Shown here: positions 36,282 to 44,460 of the stretch, piece by piece
Numbering within the stretch: the first letter of the stretch is position 1
Layout of the letters: each line of letters starts with the position of its first letter
Origin: Pseudomonas argentinensis
GTDB lineage: Bacteria > Pseudomonadota > Gammaproteobacteria > Pseudomonadales > Pseudomonadaceae
NCBI RefSeq assembly: GCF_001839655.2
Contig: NZ_CP056087.1
Span: forward strand, 4,340,001-4,404,000
Length of the DNA stretch: 64,000 nucleotides
Direction: 5' to 3'
Translations under genes and position numbers: made by a program
Notes under the pieces: generated by a model
Seen by the model: only the letters and a program-made list of their open reading frames with translations
Databases searched by the model: none
Told to the model about the DNA's origin: nothing

Positions 36282-37057
36282 TCAGCGCGGCAGACGGTGA
36301 TCCTCGGGTCCGAGCAGGTCGAGCCCGCACTCCAGATTCTCGATCCAGTACAGAAAGGCGCTGAGCGCGCGGCCCACGAACGGCCGGCCATGCTGCGGCA
36401 CGATCATCTCCACGTCCATGTCACGGACCATGGTGGCCCACAGCCGGCAGGCCTTGTTGCTGGCCATGTAGCGGCGATGAAAGCCCTAGGCACATGGGCG
36501 GCGAAATCGGTCACCGGGCCGCTGTCCTCGAGCATCGAGGCGCCCATGTCGCCGGAGAAGAGGATCCTGGTCAGCGGATCATGGAGCTGGAAGTTGCCCA
36601 CCGAGTGCAGGAAATGCGCCGGCACGGCCTTGAGCGTGCAATGCGCGAGGGCGAAGAACTGGCCGCGGTCAGGCAGGGCGATGACGCGATCGAAGGTGTT
36701 GATGCCGCGGCTCAGCGCCAGGTAGTTGGCCGTCAGGTGCGGCAGAAAACGTGCCCGCAGCTTGGAACAGATGACCTGGGCCCTGGTGTGCAGCAACCAT
36801 TTGCCCAGCGAAGCGATGATGTCCGGGTCCTGGTGCGAGGCGAAGATATAGGTCAGCGCCTGCACGGCAATATGCTTGGACAGCTCCATGGTCAACGGCA
36901 TGTAGGTCGGGTCGCCACCCGGGTCGAGCAGCAGGTACTGGTCATGGTCGATGATCAGGAACCGGTTGGACTGCACGCCCTCGCCGCTGACCAGATCGTC
37001 GAACATCATGCAGCGATGGGTGCCGTTGTCGAACAGCACGATGGGGTCGCGGCGCAT
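36282..37057 (-). pseudogene. MBL-fold oxygen-binding di-iron-type protein, one frameshift
   Basis: The first 195 codons encode an MBL-fold protein of the flavodiiron/ODP type (SNRFLIIDHDQYLLLDPGGDP, FASHQDPDI, SGDMGAS). At about 36480 the frame is lost and the rest, YMASNKACRLWATMVRDMDVEMIVPQHGRPFVG to the stop at 36282, continues in another frame. Loss of one base in the run around CCTAGGGCTTT would explain it, because restoring a base gives HVPKGFHRRYMASNKA-like text. Either a recent pseudogene or a sequencing error; the two halves together give a complete protein of about 258 residues. Confidence 0.82.
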
Positions 37058-37145
37058 ACCGGCACACTCGTCAGGCAGAGGCGCAAAGCCTAGGCAGCGG
37101 TCGCCAGGCGCGTGATGACCTGGATCAGCAAAGCCGACCGTCGGC

Positions 37146-37430
37146 TTACAGGCGCTGCCCGCACATGCGGCAACGCCCGCCCGCCATCACCCCGGTGCAA
37201 CGCGGGCAACCGCCATTCAGGGTGCCGCGCCGCCACTGCCCGATCTGCACCAGCCGCCGTGCCGCCCAGGCCGCGCCAAGGGCCGGCAAAAGGATCATCC
37301 AGGGAAAGATCGCCCGCGCCCAGCCCGCTGCATCACCGCCCTGCCGGGAGAGGATCGCCAGCCCCATCAAGGCGACCACGCCGCCGATGATCAAGATGAA
37401 GGGCAGGCCGAGGTTTCTGATGAAGAACAT
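37146..37430 (-). CDS. Small membrane protein with C-terminal zinc ribbon
   Basis: 94 residues from ATG 37430. Two TM helices (about 8-26 and 42-62) are followed by a short loop and a C-terminal Cys4 unit CPRC-x6-CRMC ending in GQRL. Such zinc-ribbon membrane proteins are often of unknown function. Single gene; upstream of it the divergent olsB promoter region begins. Confidence 0.65.
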   Translation of the reverse strand: MFFIRNLGLPFILIIGGVVALMGLAILSRQGGDAAGWARAIFPWMILLPALGAAWAARRLVQIGQWRRGTLNGGCPRCTGVMAGGRCRMCGQRL

Positions 37431-37525
37431 ACGCAGTGGGCGCTCGCAGGGTCGAGGAGCGCACATGGTAAGCAGGATGCCCCCTTGCTGCACGCGTGAT
37501 TAGTGCCCTCCCCCGCGCGGTGGGC

Positions 37526-37543
37526 CTGTCACACAAGCATCAC
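37526..37543. promoter_or_regulatory. Candidate Pho box upstream of olsB
   Basis: CTGTCA, then about 5 bp, then a weaker TCAC-type second repeat, which partly matches the PhoB box (two CTGTCAT repeats in 18 bp). It lies 125 bp before olsB. Ornithine-lipid genes in pseudomonads are known to be induced by phosphate limitation, which motivates the call; the second half is poor. Confidence 0.4.
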
Positions 37544-37667
37544 CGAACCTTCACAGGCGTGACACCCGCCCTCCCTAGCCTGAATGTGTTTCCTGAGATT
37601 ACTCAGGTCTGCAGGCCAATCCGGTTCGTGCGCAGCGAGGCTGCCCGACCCGCAACGGAGGTAAGGC

Positions 37668-38426
37668 ATGACCCAGAACGCCATGGCACCCGAGCGCAGC
37701 AACACTCCCCGACGCCTGCAGGCCGAGCGCCTGACCACGCCGCACGCCCTGCGCGAAGCCCAGGCCCTGCGCTTTCGCGTGTTCAGCGCCGAATTCGATG
37801 CCAAGCTCAAGGGCGCCGAGCTGGGCCTGGACATGGACGACTACGACGTGCACTGCCAGCACATCGGCGTGCGCGATCTGAACAGCGGCGAACTGGTGGC
37901 CACCACGCGCCTGCTCGACCATCAGGCAGCCGCCAGCCTGGGGCGTTTCTACAGCGAAGAGGAATTCGCCCTGCATGGCCTGCGCCACCTGCAAGGCCCG
38001 GTGCTGGAAATCGGCCGCACCTGCGTCGATGCCGCCTACCGCAACGGCGGTACCATAGCGGTGCTCTGGGCCGAGCTGGCCGAAGTGCTCAACGAAGGCG
38101 GTTACCGCTACCTGATGGGCTGCGCCAGCATCCCCATGCAGGATGGCGGCATCCAGGCCCAGGCCATCATGCAACGCCTGCGCGAACGCTACCTGTGCAC
38201 CGAGAACCTGCGCGCCGAGCCGAAAACGCCGCTGCCCAGCCTGGAGATCTCGGGCAACGTGATCGCCGAGATGCCGCCACTGCTCAAGGCCTACATGCGT
38301 CTGGGCGCCAAGATCTGCGGCGAGCCCTGCTGGGACAAGGACTTCCAGGTCGCCGACGTGTTCATCCTGCTCAAGCGCGACGAGCTGTGCCCGCGCTATG
38401 CCCGGCACTTCAAGGCTGCGGTCTGA
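37668..38426 (+). CDS. olsB: Ornithine N-acyltransferase
   Basis: 252-residue GNAT-like enzyme that adds a 3-hydroxyacyl chain from ACP to the alpha-amino group of ornithine, the first step of ornithine-lipid synthesis at the inner membrane. Visible are the family segments [28 protein letters not shown] and [18 protein letters not shown] precedes the ATG. olsA follows 96 bp downstream. The order and sequence match the olsB-olsA pair known in P. aeruginosa; a Pho-box-like site lies upstream. Confidence 0.93.
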   Translation: MTQNAMAPERSNTPRRLQAERLTTPHALREAQALRFRVFSAEFDAKLKGAELGLDMDDYDVHCQHIGVRDLNSGELVATTRLLDHQAAASLGRFYSEEEFALHGLRHLQGPVLEIGRTCVDAAYRNGGTIAVLWAELAEVLNEGGYRYLMGCASIPMQDGGIQAQAIMQRLRERYLCTENLRAEPKTPLPSLEISGNVIAEMPPLLKAYMRLGAKICGEPCWDKDFQVADVFILLKRDELCPRYARHFKAAV

Positions 38427-38522
38427 GCGGGACTTGAACGCTGCGCCCTGGCACGGTAGAAAGGCCGCGCCAGGCGCTGTCCGCTTTAGCGCCCTTCCCT
38501 CTTAGTTCCAGGCCAAAAATCC

Positions 38523-39293
38523 ATGAACAAACTGCGTCTCTACCTGCGCCTGACCCGTCTTGCGGCAGTGCTCGGCGTCGGCGCGTTGCTGGCCGCCTCT
38601 CTGGTGCCGATAGAACGCCTGACCCGCCGTGACTTGCTGGGCCTGCGCCAGCGCCTGACTCGCTGGTTTCTCGCCCGCCTGGGTAATGCCCTGCCCTTTC
38701 GCGTCAGCGTGCAGGGGCAGATACCGCAAAAACCGATGCTGTGGCTGAGCAATCACATCTCATGGACCGACATTCCACTGCTCGGCATGCTGGCGCCGCT
38801 GTCGTTCCTGTCCAAGGCCGAGGTGCGCACCTGGCCGCTGGCCGGCTGGCTGGCCCACAAGGCCGGCACCCTGTTCATCCGCCGCGGCGCCGGTGACGGC
38901 GGCCTGCTCAACCAGCAACTGGGTCGTCACCTGAACGGCGGCCGCCACCTGCTGATCTTCCCCGAAGGCACCACCTGCGACGGCGCGGCCCTGCGCACCT
39001 TCCACGGTCGCCTGCTGAGCAGCGCCATCGAAAGCGGCGTCGACCTGCAGCCGGTCGCCATTCGCTATGTTCGCGGTGGGCAGCGCTGCGATGTGACGCC
39101 CTTTATCGGCGACGACGACATGCTCTCGCACCTGCTGCGCCTGATGAGAAGCGATGTCGCCGAGGTGGAGATCCAGCTGCTCGAGCCGATTGCCAGCAAC
39201 TCGGGCAACCGCAACGACCTGGCCCGCCGCGCCCAGGCAGTGGTCAGCGAAGCGCTGTATGGGGCGCAGCCGGTGACTCAGGCTGCGGCTTAG
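38523..39293 (+). CDS. olsA: Lyso-ornithine lipid O-acyltransferase
   Basis: 256-residue membrane-associated PlsC-type acyltransferase that esterifies the lyso-ornithine lipid made by OlsB. It carries the acyltransferase box SNHISWTD (NHxxWxD) and FPEGTTCDG, with an N-terminal hydrophobic helix. Second gene of the olsBA unit. Confidence 0.92.
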   Translation: MNKLRLYLRLTRLAAVLGVGALLAASLVPIERLTRRDLLGLRQRLTRWFLARLGNALPFRVSVQGQIPQKPMLWLSNHISWTDIPLLGMLAPLSFLSKAEVRTWPLAGWLAHKAGTLFIRRGAGDGGLLNQQLGRHLNGGRHLLIFPEGTTCDGAALRTFHGRLLSSAIESGVDLQPVAIRYVRGGQRCDVTPFIGDDDMLSHLLRLMRSDVAEVEIQLLEPIASNSGNRNDLARRAQAVVSEALYGAQPVTQAAA

Positions 39294-39376
39294 AAGCTGT
39301 TCACGATCTTCGCTATCTGGGAATTCATCTTTCCAAGGTGCGAGGGCGATAAGGCAAATCGGATTTCAGCGATCAC

Positions 39377-39400
39377 GTGGGAGCGGCTTTAGCCGCGAGC
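39377..39400. repeat. REP-like palindrome
   Basis: GTGGGAGCGGCTTTAGCCGC-type sequence, the classic Pseudomonas REP form with a short GCGGCTTTAGCCGC stem. A nearly identical copy in the opposite orientation lies at 59325-59347. Confidence 0.8.
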
Positions 39401-39438
39401 TTTCCCGACGGATCCTTCCATACGCTCTGCTTGAGTCT

Positions 39439-39529
39439 CGTAGGTGGATGACGCTCTTTTCATCCACCCCACGGTTTCTACCTTGGTGGACGGATGAAGC
39501 GTCAGCTACGCGTCCCGGTCCACCCTACG
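39439..39529. repeat. 91-bp element with inverted ends (CGTAGGTGGA / TCCACCCTACG)
   Basis: Ends are near-inverted copies, and inside there is another dyad, GTGGATGACGCTCTTTTCATCCAC, so the transcript folds into nested hairpins. It resembles the repeat families of many pseudomonads whose members begin GTAGGGTGGAT. Confidence 0.65.
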
Positions 39530-39594
39530 AAACTCGGTTCATTTTCAAGATCAGGCACGGCAGCGGTTGTGGCAGCGCGCCATGCGCGCGAATC

Positions 39595-39616
39595 GCGGGC
39601 ATGGCCCGCTCCCACG
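39595..39616. repeat. REP-like palindrome
   Basis: GCGGGCATGGCCCGC stem followed by TCCCACG; a REP-type repeat facing the copy at 39377, 200 bp away. Confidence 0.6.
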
Positions 39617-39672
39617 GGTACTACGCAGATATCCGCTTTCCCAGGCTACGGCCGCTGCCTATGTAGTTTCGA

Positions 39673-40722
39673 TCAAGCCCGCCGCAACTGCGGGCTATCG
39701 CTCTGCAACCAACGCCGGAAGATCGGCTCGGCCAGAAACAACACCAGGAACAGGCGCACCACCTGCATGGCGGTCACCAGCGGCACCGCCAGCTGCAGGG
39801 TCTCGGCCGTCAGGCTCATCTCGGCGATGCCGCCGGGCATCATCCCCAGGGTCAGGGACTGGATATCCAGCCCGCTGGCCCAGCCGACCAGCACCGCACC
39901 GACGAAGGCCACCAGCATCATCACCAGGGTGGTGATCAGGGTACGGGCCAGAAATGACGGGGCATAACGAAAGAACGCACGGTTGAAGAAGCAGCCCAAG
40001 GCGCTGCCGATCATCAATTGGCCGACCTGGCTGGCGCCGGCCGGCAGCGTGCTGCTCAGGTCGAAGCCGATGCTGGCGGCGGCGCTGACCAGCAGCGGCC
40101 CGAATAGCCAGGGGTTCGGCTGGCGGTAGCGCTGCAGCAGCCAGCCGGCCAAGGCCGCCGCCGGCAGGATCAGCGCCAGCCACAACCAGTCTACGTGAAG
40201 GGCGTGGTGATGCACCCCGCCATCGCCGAGCAGGAACTTGAATACCGCTGGCACCAGCAGCACCACGGCCACCACCCGCAGGCTTTGCGCCGCCGCGACG
40301 CGGGTCAGTTCGGCGCCGTTGCGAGCACCGAGGTTGACCATCTCGCTGGAGCCACCCGGCATGCTGGAAAAGTAGGCCGTGGCCATGGTCTCGCCGGTGC
40401 GGCGCATGAACCACACGCCGGCGATGCTGCTGAGCACGGTGATCAAGGCACCGATGATGATCGGCAGCAGGTGCCCGGCGATCTGTGCGACCAGCGCCGG
40501 CGTGAAGTGCAGACCGATGCCGATACCGATGATCCACTGGCCGAACTTGCGCCCGCCCGGCAGCGGCTGCAACTGCCAGGTGCTGAAGCAGCGCACCAGA
40601 ATCACCGCCACCAGCGAGCCGATCATCCAGGGCAGCGGCCAGCCGATGACCGTCGCGATCACCGCGCCGAGGGCACCGACCAGCGGTGTTCCCAGGTGAT
40701 TGATCCAGTGGGTTTTGAACAT
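39673..40722 (-). CDS. AbrB-family membrane transporter
   Basis: 349 residues with about ten TM helices in two related halves, each containing the AbrB duplication signature (WPLPWMIGSL... PGG in half one; LGMMPGG in half two). SSMPGGSSEMVNLG and LGMMPGGIAEMSL are the conserved loops. The family (often labelled ammonia monooxygenase in error) has no established substrate. AGGGGA precedes the ATG. Divergent from a GntR-type gene, which may regulate it. Confidence 0.87.
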   Translation of the reverse strand: MFKTHWINHLGTPLVGALGAVIATVIGWPLPWMIGSLVAVILVRCFSTWQLQPLPGGRKFGQWIIGIGIGLHFTPALVAQIAGHLLPIIIGALITVLSSIAGVWFMRRTGETMATAYFSSMPGGSSEMVNLGARNGAELTRVAAAQSLRVVAVVLLVPAVFKFLLGDGGVHHHALHVDWLWLALILPAAALAGWLLQRYRQPNPWLFGPLLVSAAASIGFDLSSTLPAGASQVGQLMIGSALGCFFNRAFFRYAPSFLARTLITTLVMMLVAFVGAVLVGWASGLDIQSLTLGMMPGGIAEMSLTAETLQLAVPLVTAMQVVRLFLVLFLAEPIFRRWLQSDSPQLRRA

Positions 40723-41053
40723 GGCGTCCCCTTCGTACGTGCACCAGCAGCCTGGTGAGAGAGCGGATCGAGGTGGTCGCGGAAAACGAAAGCCTTGTTT
40801 GTTCTATGTCTTTTATCGCTACGTTGTTCACAGCCTGTCGAGCACAACGGCATTCATCTAGTAAATTTGCCGCTAGCCTCGTGAATCGACGCACCTATTA
40901 TTGATCTTTAGGCGCATAAAAAACAATTCTAAGTTGAAAAGCCTTCAGCCAACCGGCATCTTTCCGTGGCCCCGATTACGTAGCAGAATGCAGCGCCTGC
41001 CGAGCTGGTCGGCAAAGATGCATCACCCCAGACAGGAATCGACGTTCGCTGCC
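40723..41053. promoter_or_regulatory. Divergent promoter region, no clear operator
   Basis: 331 bp between the AbrB-type transporter gene and the GntR-family gene. AT-rich in parts (TTTTATCG, CATCTAGTAAATTTG), so promoters are likely, but I could not pick out a convincing dyad. Confidence 0.4.
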
Positions 41054-41992
41054 ATGGCCCAGGACAACACCCGTTCGGCGGTTCTCACTGCCCTGCAGAA
41101 GCGCGTCGCCCGCGAGGTCATCGCCTACGTGCGTCGCGAGCGACTGCCCATCGGCCATCACCTGGCCGAATCGCACCTGGCACAGACGCTGAACACCTCA
41201 CGTACCCCGGTGAAGTTCGTGCTCAATCACCTCGCCGAACGTGGCATGCTCAAGCACGACCGTAACCGCGGTTTCTTCCTCGCCCAGGCAGCCGACGAGC
41301 TCAACGAACTGGTGCAGGAAATCGCCGAGGCCGAGGAAGATTCGGTGTATCGCCGCTTCGTCGCCCTGCGCCTGTCGCGGCAGTTGCCCGAGCAGTTCAC
41401 CGAGATCGAGCTGATGCGCCAGTTCGGGGTGTCCCGCGCCGAATTGCGCGCGGCGCTGCTGCGCATGCAGCAGGAAGGCTGGGCCGAGCAGCGCAGCGGC
41501 CAAGGCTGGAAAATGCTGCCGGTGATCGACTCGATCGAGGCCTACGAGGAAAGCTTCGCCTTTCGCTCCATCATCGAGCCGGCCGGGCTGTTGTCGCCGA
41601 CCTTCCAGATCGACCGCGAGCTATTGGCCAACTGCCGCAAGCAGCAGACGTTCATCGCCGAAGGCGGCTACCTGAGCATGACCATCGAGGAACTCTACGA
41701 AGCCAACTCGCGCTTCCACGAGATCATCGCCGGGTTTTCCGGCAACCGCTTTCTGCTGCAATCGCTCAAGCGCCTGGACCGCCTGCGCCGCCTGGTCGAA
41801 TACCGCGTGGACGTGTCCCGTAAACATCGCCGCGCCCAGGTCGAGCAGCACCTGGAAATCCTCGATCTGATCGAACAGGGCGACCGCCTCGCCGCCGCCG
41901 ACCGCATGCGCGCGCACCTGGAAGGCGCACGGCGCAAGAAGGTCGATGCAGCCCTGTTCGAGACATTGCAGAACGCTTCAGAGCAGCATTGA
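41054..41992 (+). CDS. GntR-family regulator with two winged-helix units
   Basis: 312 residues if translation starts at ATG 41054 (MAQDNTRS); ATGs at 41018 and 40988 are also in frame and no ribosome site decides between them. The N-terminal winged helix contains LAESHLAQTLNTSRTPVKFVLNHLAERG. A second HTH-like unit, FTEIELMRQFGVSRAELRAALLRMQQEG, follows, and an FCD-type helical effector domain ends the protein. The double HTH is unusual for the family. Divergent from the AbrB-type transporter gene. Confidence 0.85.
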   Translation: MAQDNTRSAVLTALQKRVAREVIAYVRRERLPIGHHLAESHLAQTLNTSRTPVKFVLNHLAERGMLKHDRNRGFFLAQAADELNELVQEIAEAEEDSVYRRFVALRLSRQLPEQFTEIELMRQFGVSRAELRAALLRMQQEGWAEQRSGQGWKMLPVIDSIEAYEESFAFRSIIEPAGLLSPTFQIDRELLANCRKQQTFIAEGGYLSMTIEELYEANSRFHEIIAGFSGNRFLLQSLKRLDRLRRLVEYRVDVSRKHRRAQVEQHLEILDLIEQGDRLAAADRMRAHLEGARRKKVDAALFETLQNASEQH

Positions 41993-42034
41993 AGTCCTGC
42001 CGTCAGCTCGCGGGGTGAGAACGATGCAACGGCG

Positions 42035-42613
42035 CTATGCGCCGCGCTGCTCCCGGGCAAAGGCTATCAGCTCGGGGTAGAAGGCGCTGAAATCCTCGCT
42101 CAGCGACTCGTAGAGCCGACGTAGCTCGTCCATCCCACCGTCCAGCAAACCTGGCCTAGAAAGGCGCCGCGACATGCCGGCGATCACCTGATCCAGCACC
42201 TCGAAATCCTCATAGCTGCCCAGCCAGTCCTGGGCGGCCATGCGCGGGGCGATGTACTGCAGGCTGCCGGGCAGCTGCGGCTCGGCGGCCAGCAGGCGAT
42301 AGACGCGGTCAGTAAAACGCTGCAGCGGCTGATCGTTATAACGCTGCCAATCGCGGGCCAGACAATGATCGAAGAACAGATCAAGAAAGATCCCGGCCAC
42401 ACGGCGGCGCTCGGCGGGAAAACGCGCCCGCGCCCTGGCCTGCAACGGATGGCTGTCGGTAAAGGCGTCGATGCGCCGGTGCAGCGCGATGGCAGCCTCT
42501 ATAGCGGCCGGCCACTGCCCGGCTAGTGGCCCTTTGACGAAGTCGCCGTACAGGCTGCCGAGCAATTCGGCGGGCGCATCGCCGCCCAGATGAAGGTGTG
42601 CGAGGTAATTCAT
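42035..42613 (-). CDS. ACP phosphodiesterase-family protein (AcpH-like)
   Basis: 192 residues from ATG 42613 (MNYLAHLHLGG). The pattern AIALHRRIDAFTDSHP, FLDLFFDHCLARDW and YDxxVYxLL-like segments is that of the AcpH (acyl-carrier-protein phosphodiesterase, DUF479) family, which removes the 4'-phosphopantetheine group from ACP. An HD-phosphohydrolase-like site is inferred from the conserved His/Asp residues. Single gene between the GntR-type and ArsR-type genes. Confidence 0.82.
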   Translation of the reverse strand: MNYLAHLHLGGDAPAELLGSLYGDFVKGPLAGQWPAAIEAAIALHRRIDAFTDSHPLQARARARFPAERRRVAGIFLDLFFDHCLARDWQRYNDQPLQRFTDRVYRLLAAEPQLPGSLQYIAPRMAAQDWLGSYEDFEVLDQVIAGMSRRLSRPGLLDGGMDELRRLYESLSEDFSAFYPELIAFAREQRGA

Positions 42614-42700
42614 GCCACCCAGCTTAAAGCCTCGCCCCGCCCGCGGCGAGAGGTGAGCCATCATGCCGGTCGATATGCACTATCTGCTTGAACGATCTGT

Positions 42701-42720
42701 ATATCGCCAAGTGTCGATAT
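42701..42720. promoter_or_regulatory. Candidate ArsR-type operator (ATATCG-N8-CGATAT)
   Basis: Perfect 6-bp inverted repeat with an 8-bp spacer, 49 bp before the ArsR-family gene, and further CGATAT half-sites at about 42670-42676 and 42736-42741. Repeated CGATAT suggests binding by the regulator next to it and control of itself and xenB. Confidence 0.6.
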
Positions 42721-42768
42721 AAAGTTCGCCCCATCGCGATATGCCGTTGCAGCTACGCAGGAGAGCCG

Positions 42769-43080
42769 ATGAACCCTGAAGAGATGGACCTGGACGAAGT
42801 GTTCAAGGCGCTGGCCCATCCCGTGCGCCGCGACATTCTGCGCTGGCTGAAAGAGCCCGAAGCGCACTTTGTGCAGCCTGACCATTCCTTCGAGATCGGC
42901 GTGTGCGCCGGCAAGTTCGACCAGGCCACCGGGCTGTCGCAATCCACGGTCTCGGCCCACCTCGCCACCTTGCAGCGTGCCGGCCTGGTGACCAGCCGCA
43001 AGGTCGGCCAGTGGAACTTCTTCAAGCGCAACGACGCGACCATCGAGGCCTTTATCGAGCGGATCACCCGTGATCTGTGA
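42769..43080 (+). CDS. ArsR-family winged-helix regulator
   Basis: 103 residues; AGGAGA precedes ATG 42769. The winged helix contains VFKALAHPVRRDILRWLKE and GLSQSTVSAHLATLQRAGLVTSRK. A C-terminal helical tail follows. No Cys-x-Cys arsenic/metal site is present; a single Cys lies in VCAGKF, so an organic electrophile may be the signal. xenB follows on the same strand 77 bp later, the arrangement also known in P. aeruginosa. Confidence 0.88.
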   Translation: MNPEEMDLDEVFKALAHPVRRDILRWLKEPEAHFVQPDHSFEIGVCAGKFDQATGLSQSTVSAHLATLQRAGLVTSRKVGQWNFFKRNDATIEAFIERITRDL

Positions 43081-43157
43081 CCTTCATGCTATCGCAAGCC
43101 GACCTGTCCAACCTGTCCAACAACCCTTACCGAGCGAATGATTCGAGGATCTAGGCA

Positions 43158-44207
43158 ATGACCACACTGTTCGACCCCATCAAGATCGGCGATCTGGAAC
43201 TCGCCAACCGCGTCATCATGGCGCCCCTGACCCGCTGCCGCGCCGACGAAGGCCGCGTACCCAATGCCTTGATGGCCGAGTACTACGTGCAGCGCGCCTC
43301 GGCTGGCCTGATCATCAGCGAGGCCACTTCAGTCACGCCCATGGGCGTCGGCTACCCGAACACGCCCGGTATTTGGTCCGACGACCAGGTGCGTGGCTGG
43401 AGCGGCGTGACCAAGGCTGTGCACGCCAATGGCGGCAAGATCGTCCTGCAACTCTGGCATGTGGGCCGCATCTCCGATCCGGTCTACCTGGACGGCGAAC
43501 TGCCGGTGGCCCCGAGCGCCATCAAGCCCGCCGGCCACGTCAGCCTGATCCGCCCGATGAAGGACTTCGTCACGCCGCGGGCCCTGGAAAGCGAAGAGAT
43601 CGCCGACGTCATCGAGGCCTACCGCCAGGGTGCCGAGAACGCCAAGGCTGCCGGCTTCGACGGTGTGGAAATTCACGCCGCCAACGGTTACCTGCTCGAC
43701 CAGTTCCTGCAGGACAGCACCAACCGGCGCACCGACAACTACGGTGGCAGCCTGGAAAACCGTGCCCGTCTGCTGATGGAAGTGACCGATGCGGTGCTGA
43801 GCGTGTGGGAACCGGGCCGCATCGGCGTGCACCTGGCGCCGCGTGCCGACAGCCACGACATGGGCGATTCCAACCGCGCCGAAACCTTCACCTATGTGGC
43901 GCGGGAGCTGGGCAAGCGCAACATCGCCTTCCTGTGTGCCCGTGAGCACGAAGCCGACGACAGCCTGTCGCCAAGCCTGAAAGAGGCGTTCGGCGGCGTG
44001 TTCATCGCCAACGAAGGCTTCACCAAGGACCAGGCCAACGCCTGGCTGGCCAGCGGCAAGGCCGACGCCGTGGCCTTTGGCGTGCCCTTTATTGCCAACC
44101 CGGACCTGCCCGAGCGCCTGCGCCAGGACGCTCCGCTGAACGAGCCACACAAGGAAACCTTCTACGGCTCCGGCCCGGTCGGCTATATCGACTACCCGCG
44201 CCTGTAA
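43158..44207 (+). CDS. xenB: Xenobiotic reductase, Old Yellow Enzyme family
   Basis: 349-residue FMN enzyme that reduces nitro-esters, nitroaromatics and enones with NADPH. The whole sequence (TLFDPIKIGDLELANRVIMAPLTRC, QLWHVGRIS, EIHAANGYLLDQFLQD) follows XenB, including length. HAAN provides the paired substrate-binding residues. It lies directly behind the ArsR-family gene and ends at a strong terminator. Confidence 0.9.
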   Translation: MTTLFDPIKIGDLELANRVIMAPLTRCRADEGRVPNALMAEYYVQRASAGLIISEATSVTPMGVGYPNTPGIWSDDQVRGWSGVTKAVHANGGKIVLQLWHVGRISDPVYLDGELPVAPSAIKPAGHVSLIRPMKDFVTPRALESEEIADVIEAYRQGAENAKAAGFDGVEIHAANGYLLDQFLQDSTNRRTDNYGGSLENRARLLMEVTDAVLSVWEPGRIGVHLAPRADSHDMGDSNRAETFTYVARELGKRNIAFLCAREHEADDSLSPSLKEAFGGVFIANEGFTKDQANAWLASGKADAVAFGVPFIANPDLPERLRQDAPLNEPHKETFYGSGPVGYIDYPRL

Positions 44208-44224
44208 CTTTCCTTAGCGACAAT

Positions 44225-44254
44225 AAAAAGCCCGCGTAAAACGCGGGCTTTTTG
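44225..44254. terminator. Rho-independent terminator after xenB
   Basis: AAAAAGCCCGCG ... CGCGGGCTTTTT hairpin with a T-run, 18 bp after the xenB stop. The next 200 bp to the coiled-coil gene hold nothing recognisable. Confidence 0.88.
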
Positions 44255-44460
44255 TTGGCTGGCGACTCCCTGGAACATCAACTGCGTAGGGCCGACCGGA
44301 CGCCGGCCGCGGGCGACTCACCTGCACGAGCATGCTGCCAGCCTGTCACGGCGTACTGCCTTCGCGAACGGATCGCCGCCCGGTACGCCCTTTTGTCTGA
44401 AACGGTGTAAACCTGCTTCAGAGCTAGACAGCCGCAGGGCCGACGCGCCGCAGATGGTTC

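Larger units (their letters stand above)
39294..39672. other. Repeat-containing intergenic region
   Basis: 379 bp without a gene. It contains a REP-like palindrome, a 91-bp inverted-repeat element with ends CGTAGGTGGA and TCCACCCTACG, and a second REP-like palindrome (all listed separately). No promoter or terminator is clear. Confidence 0.7.
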
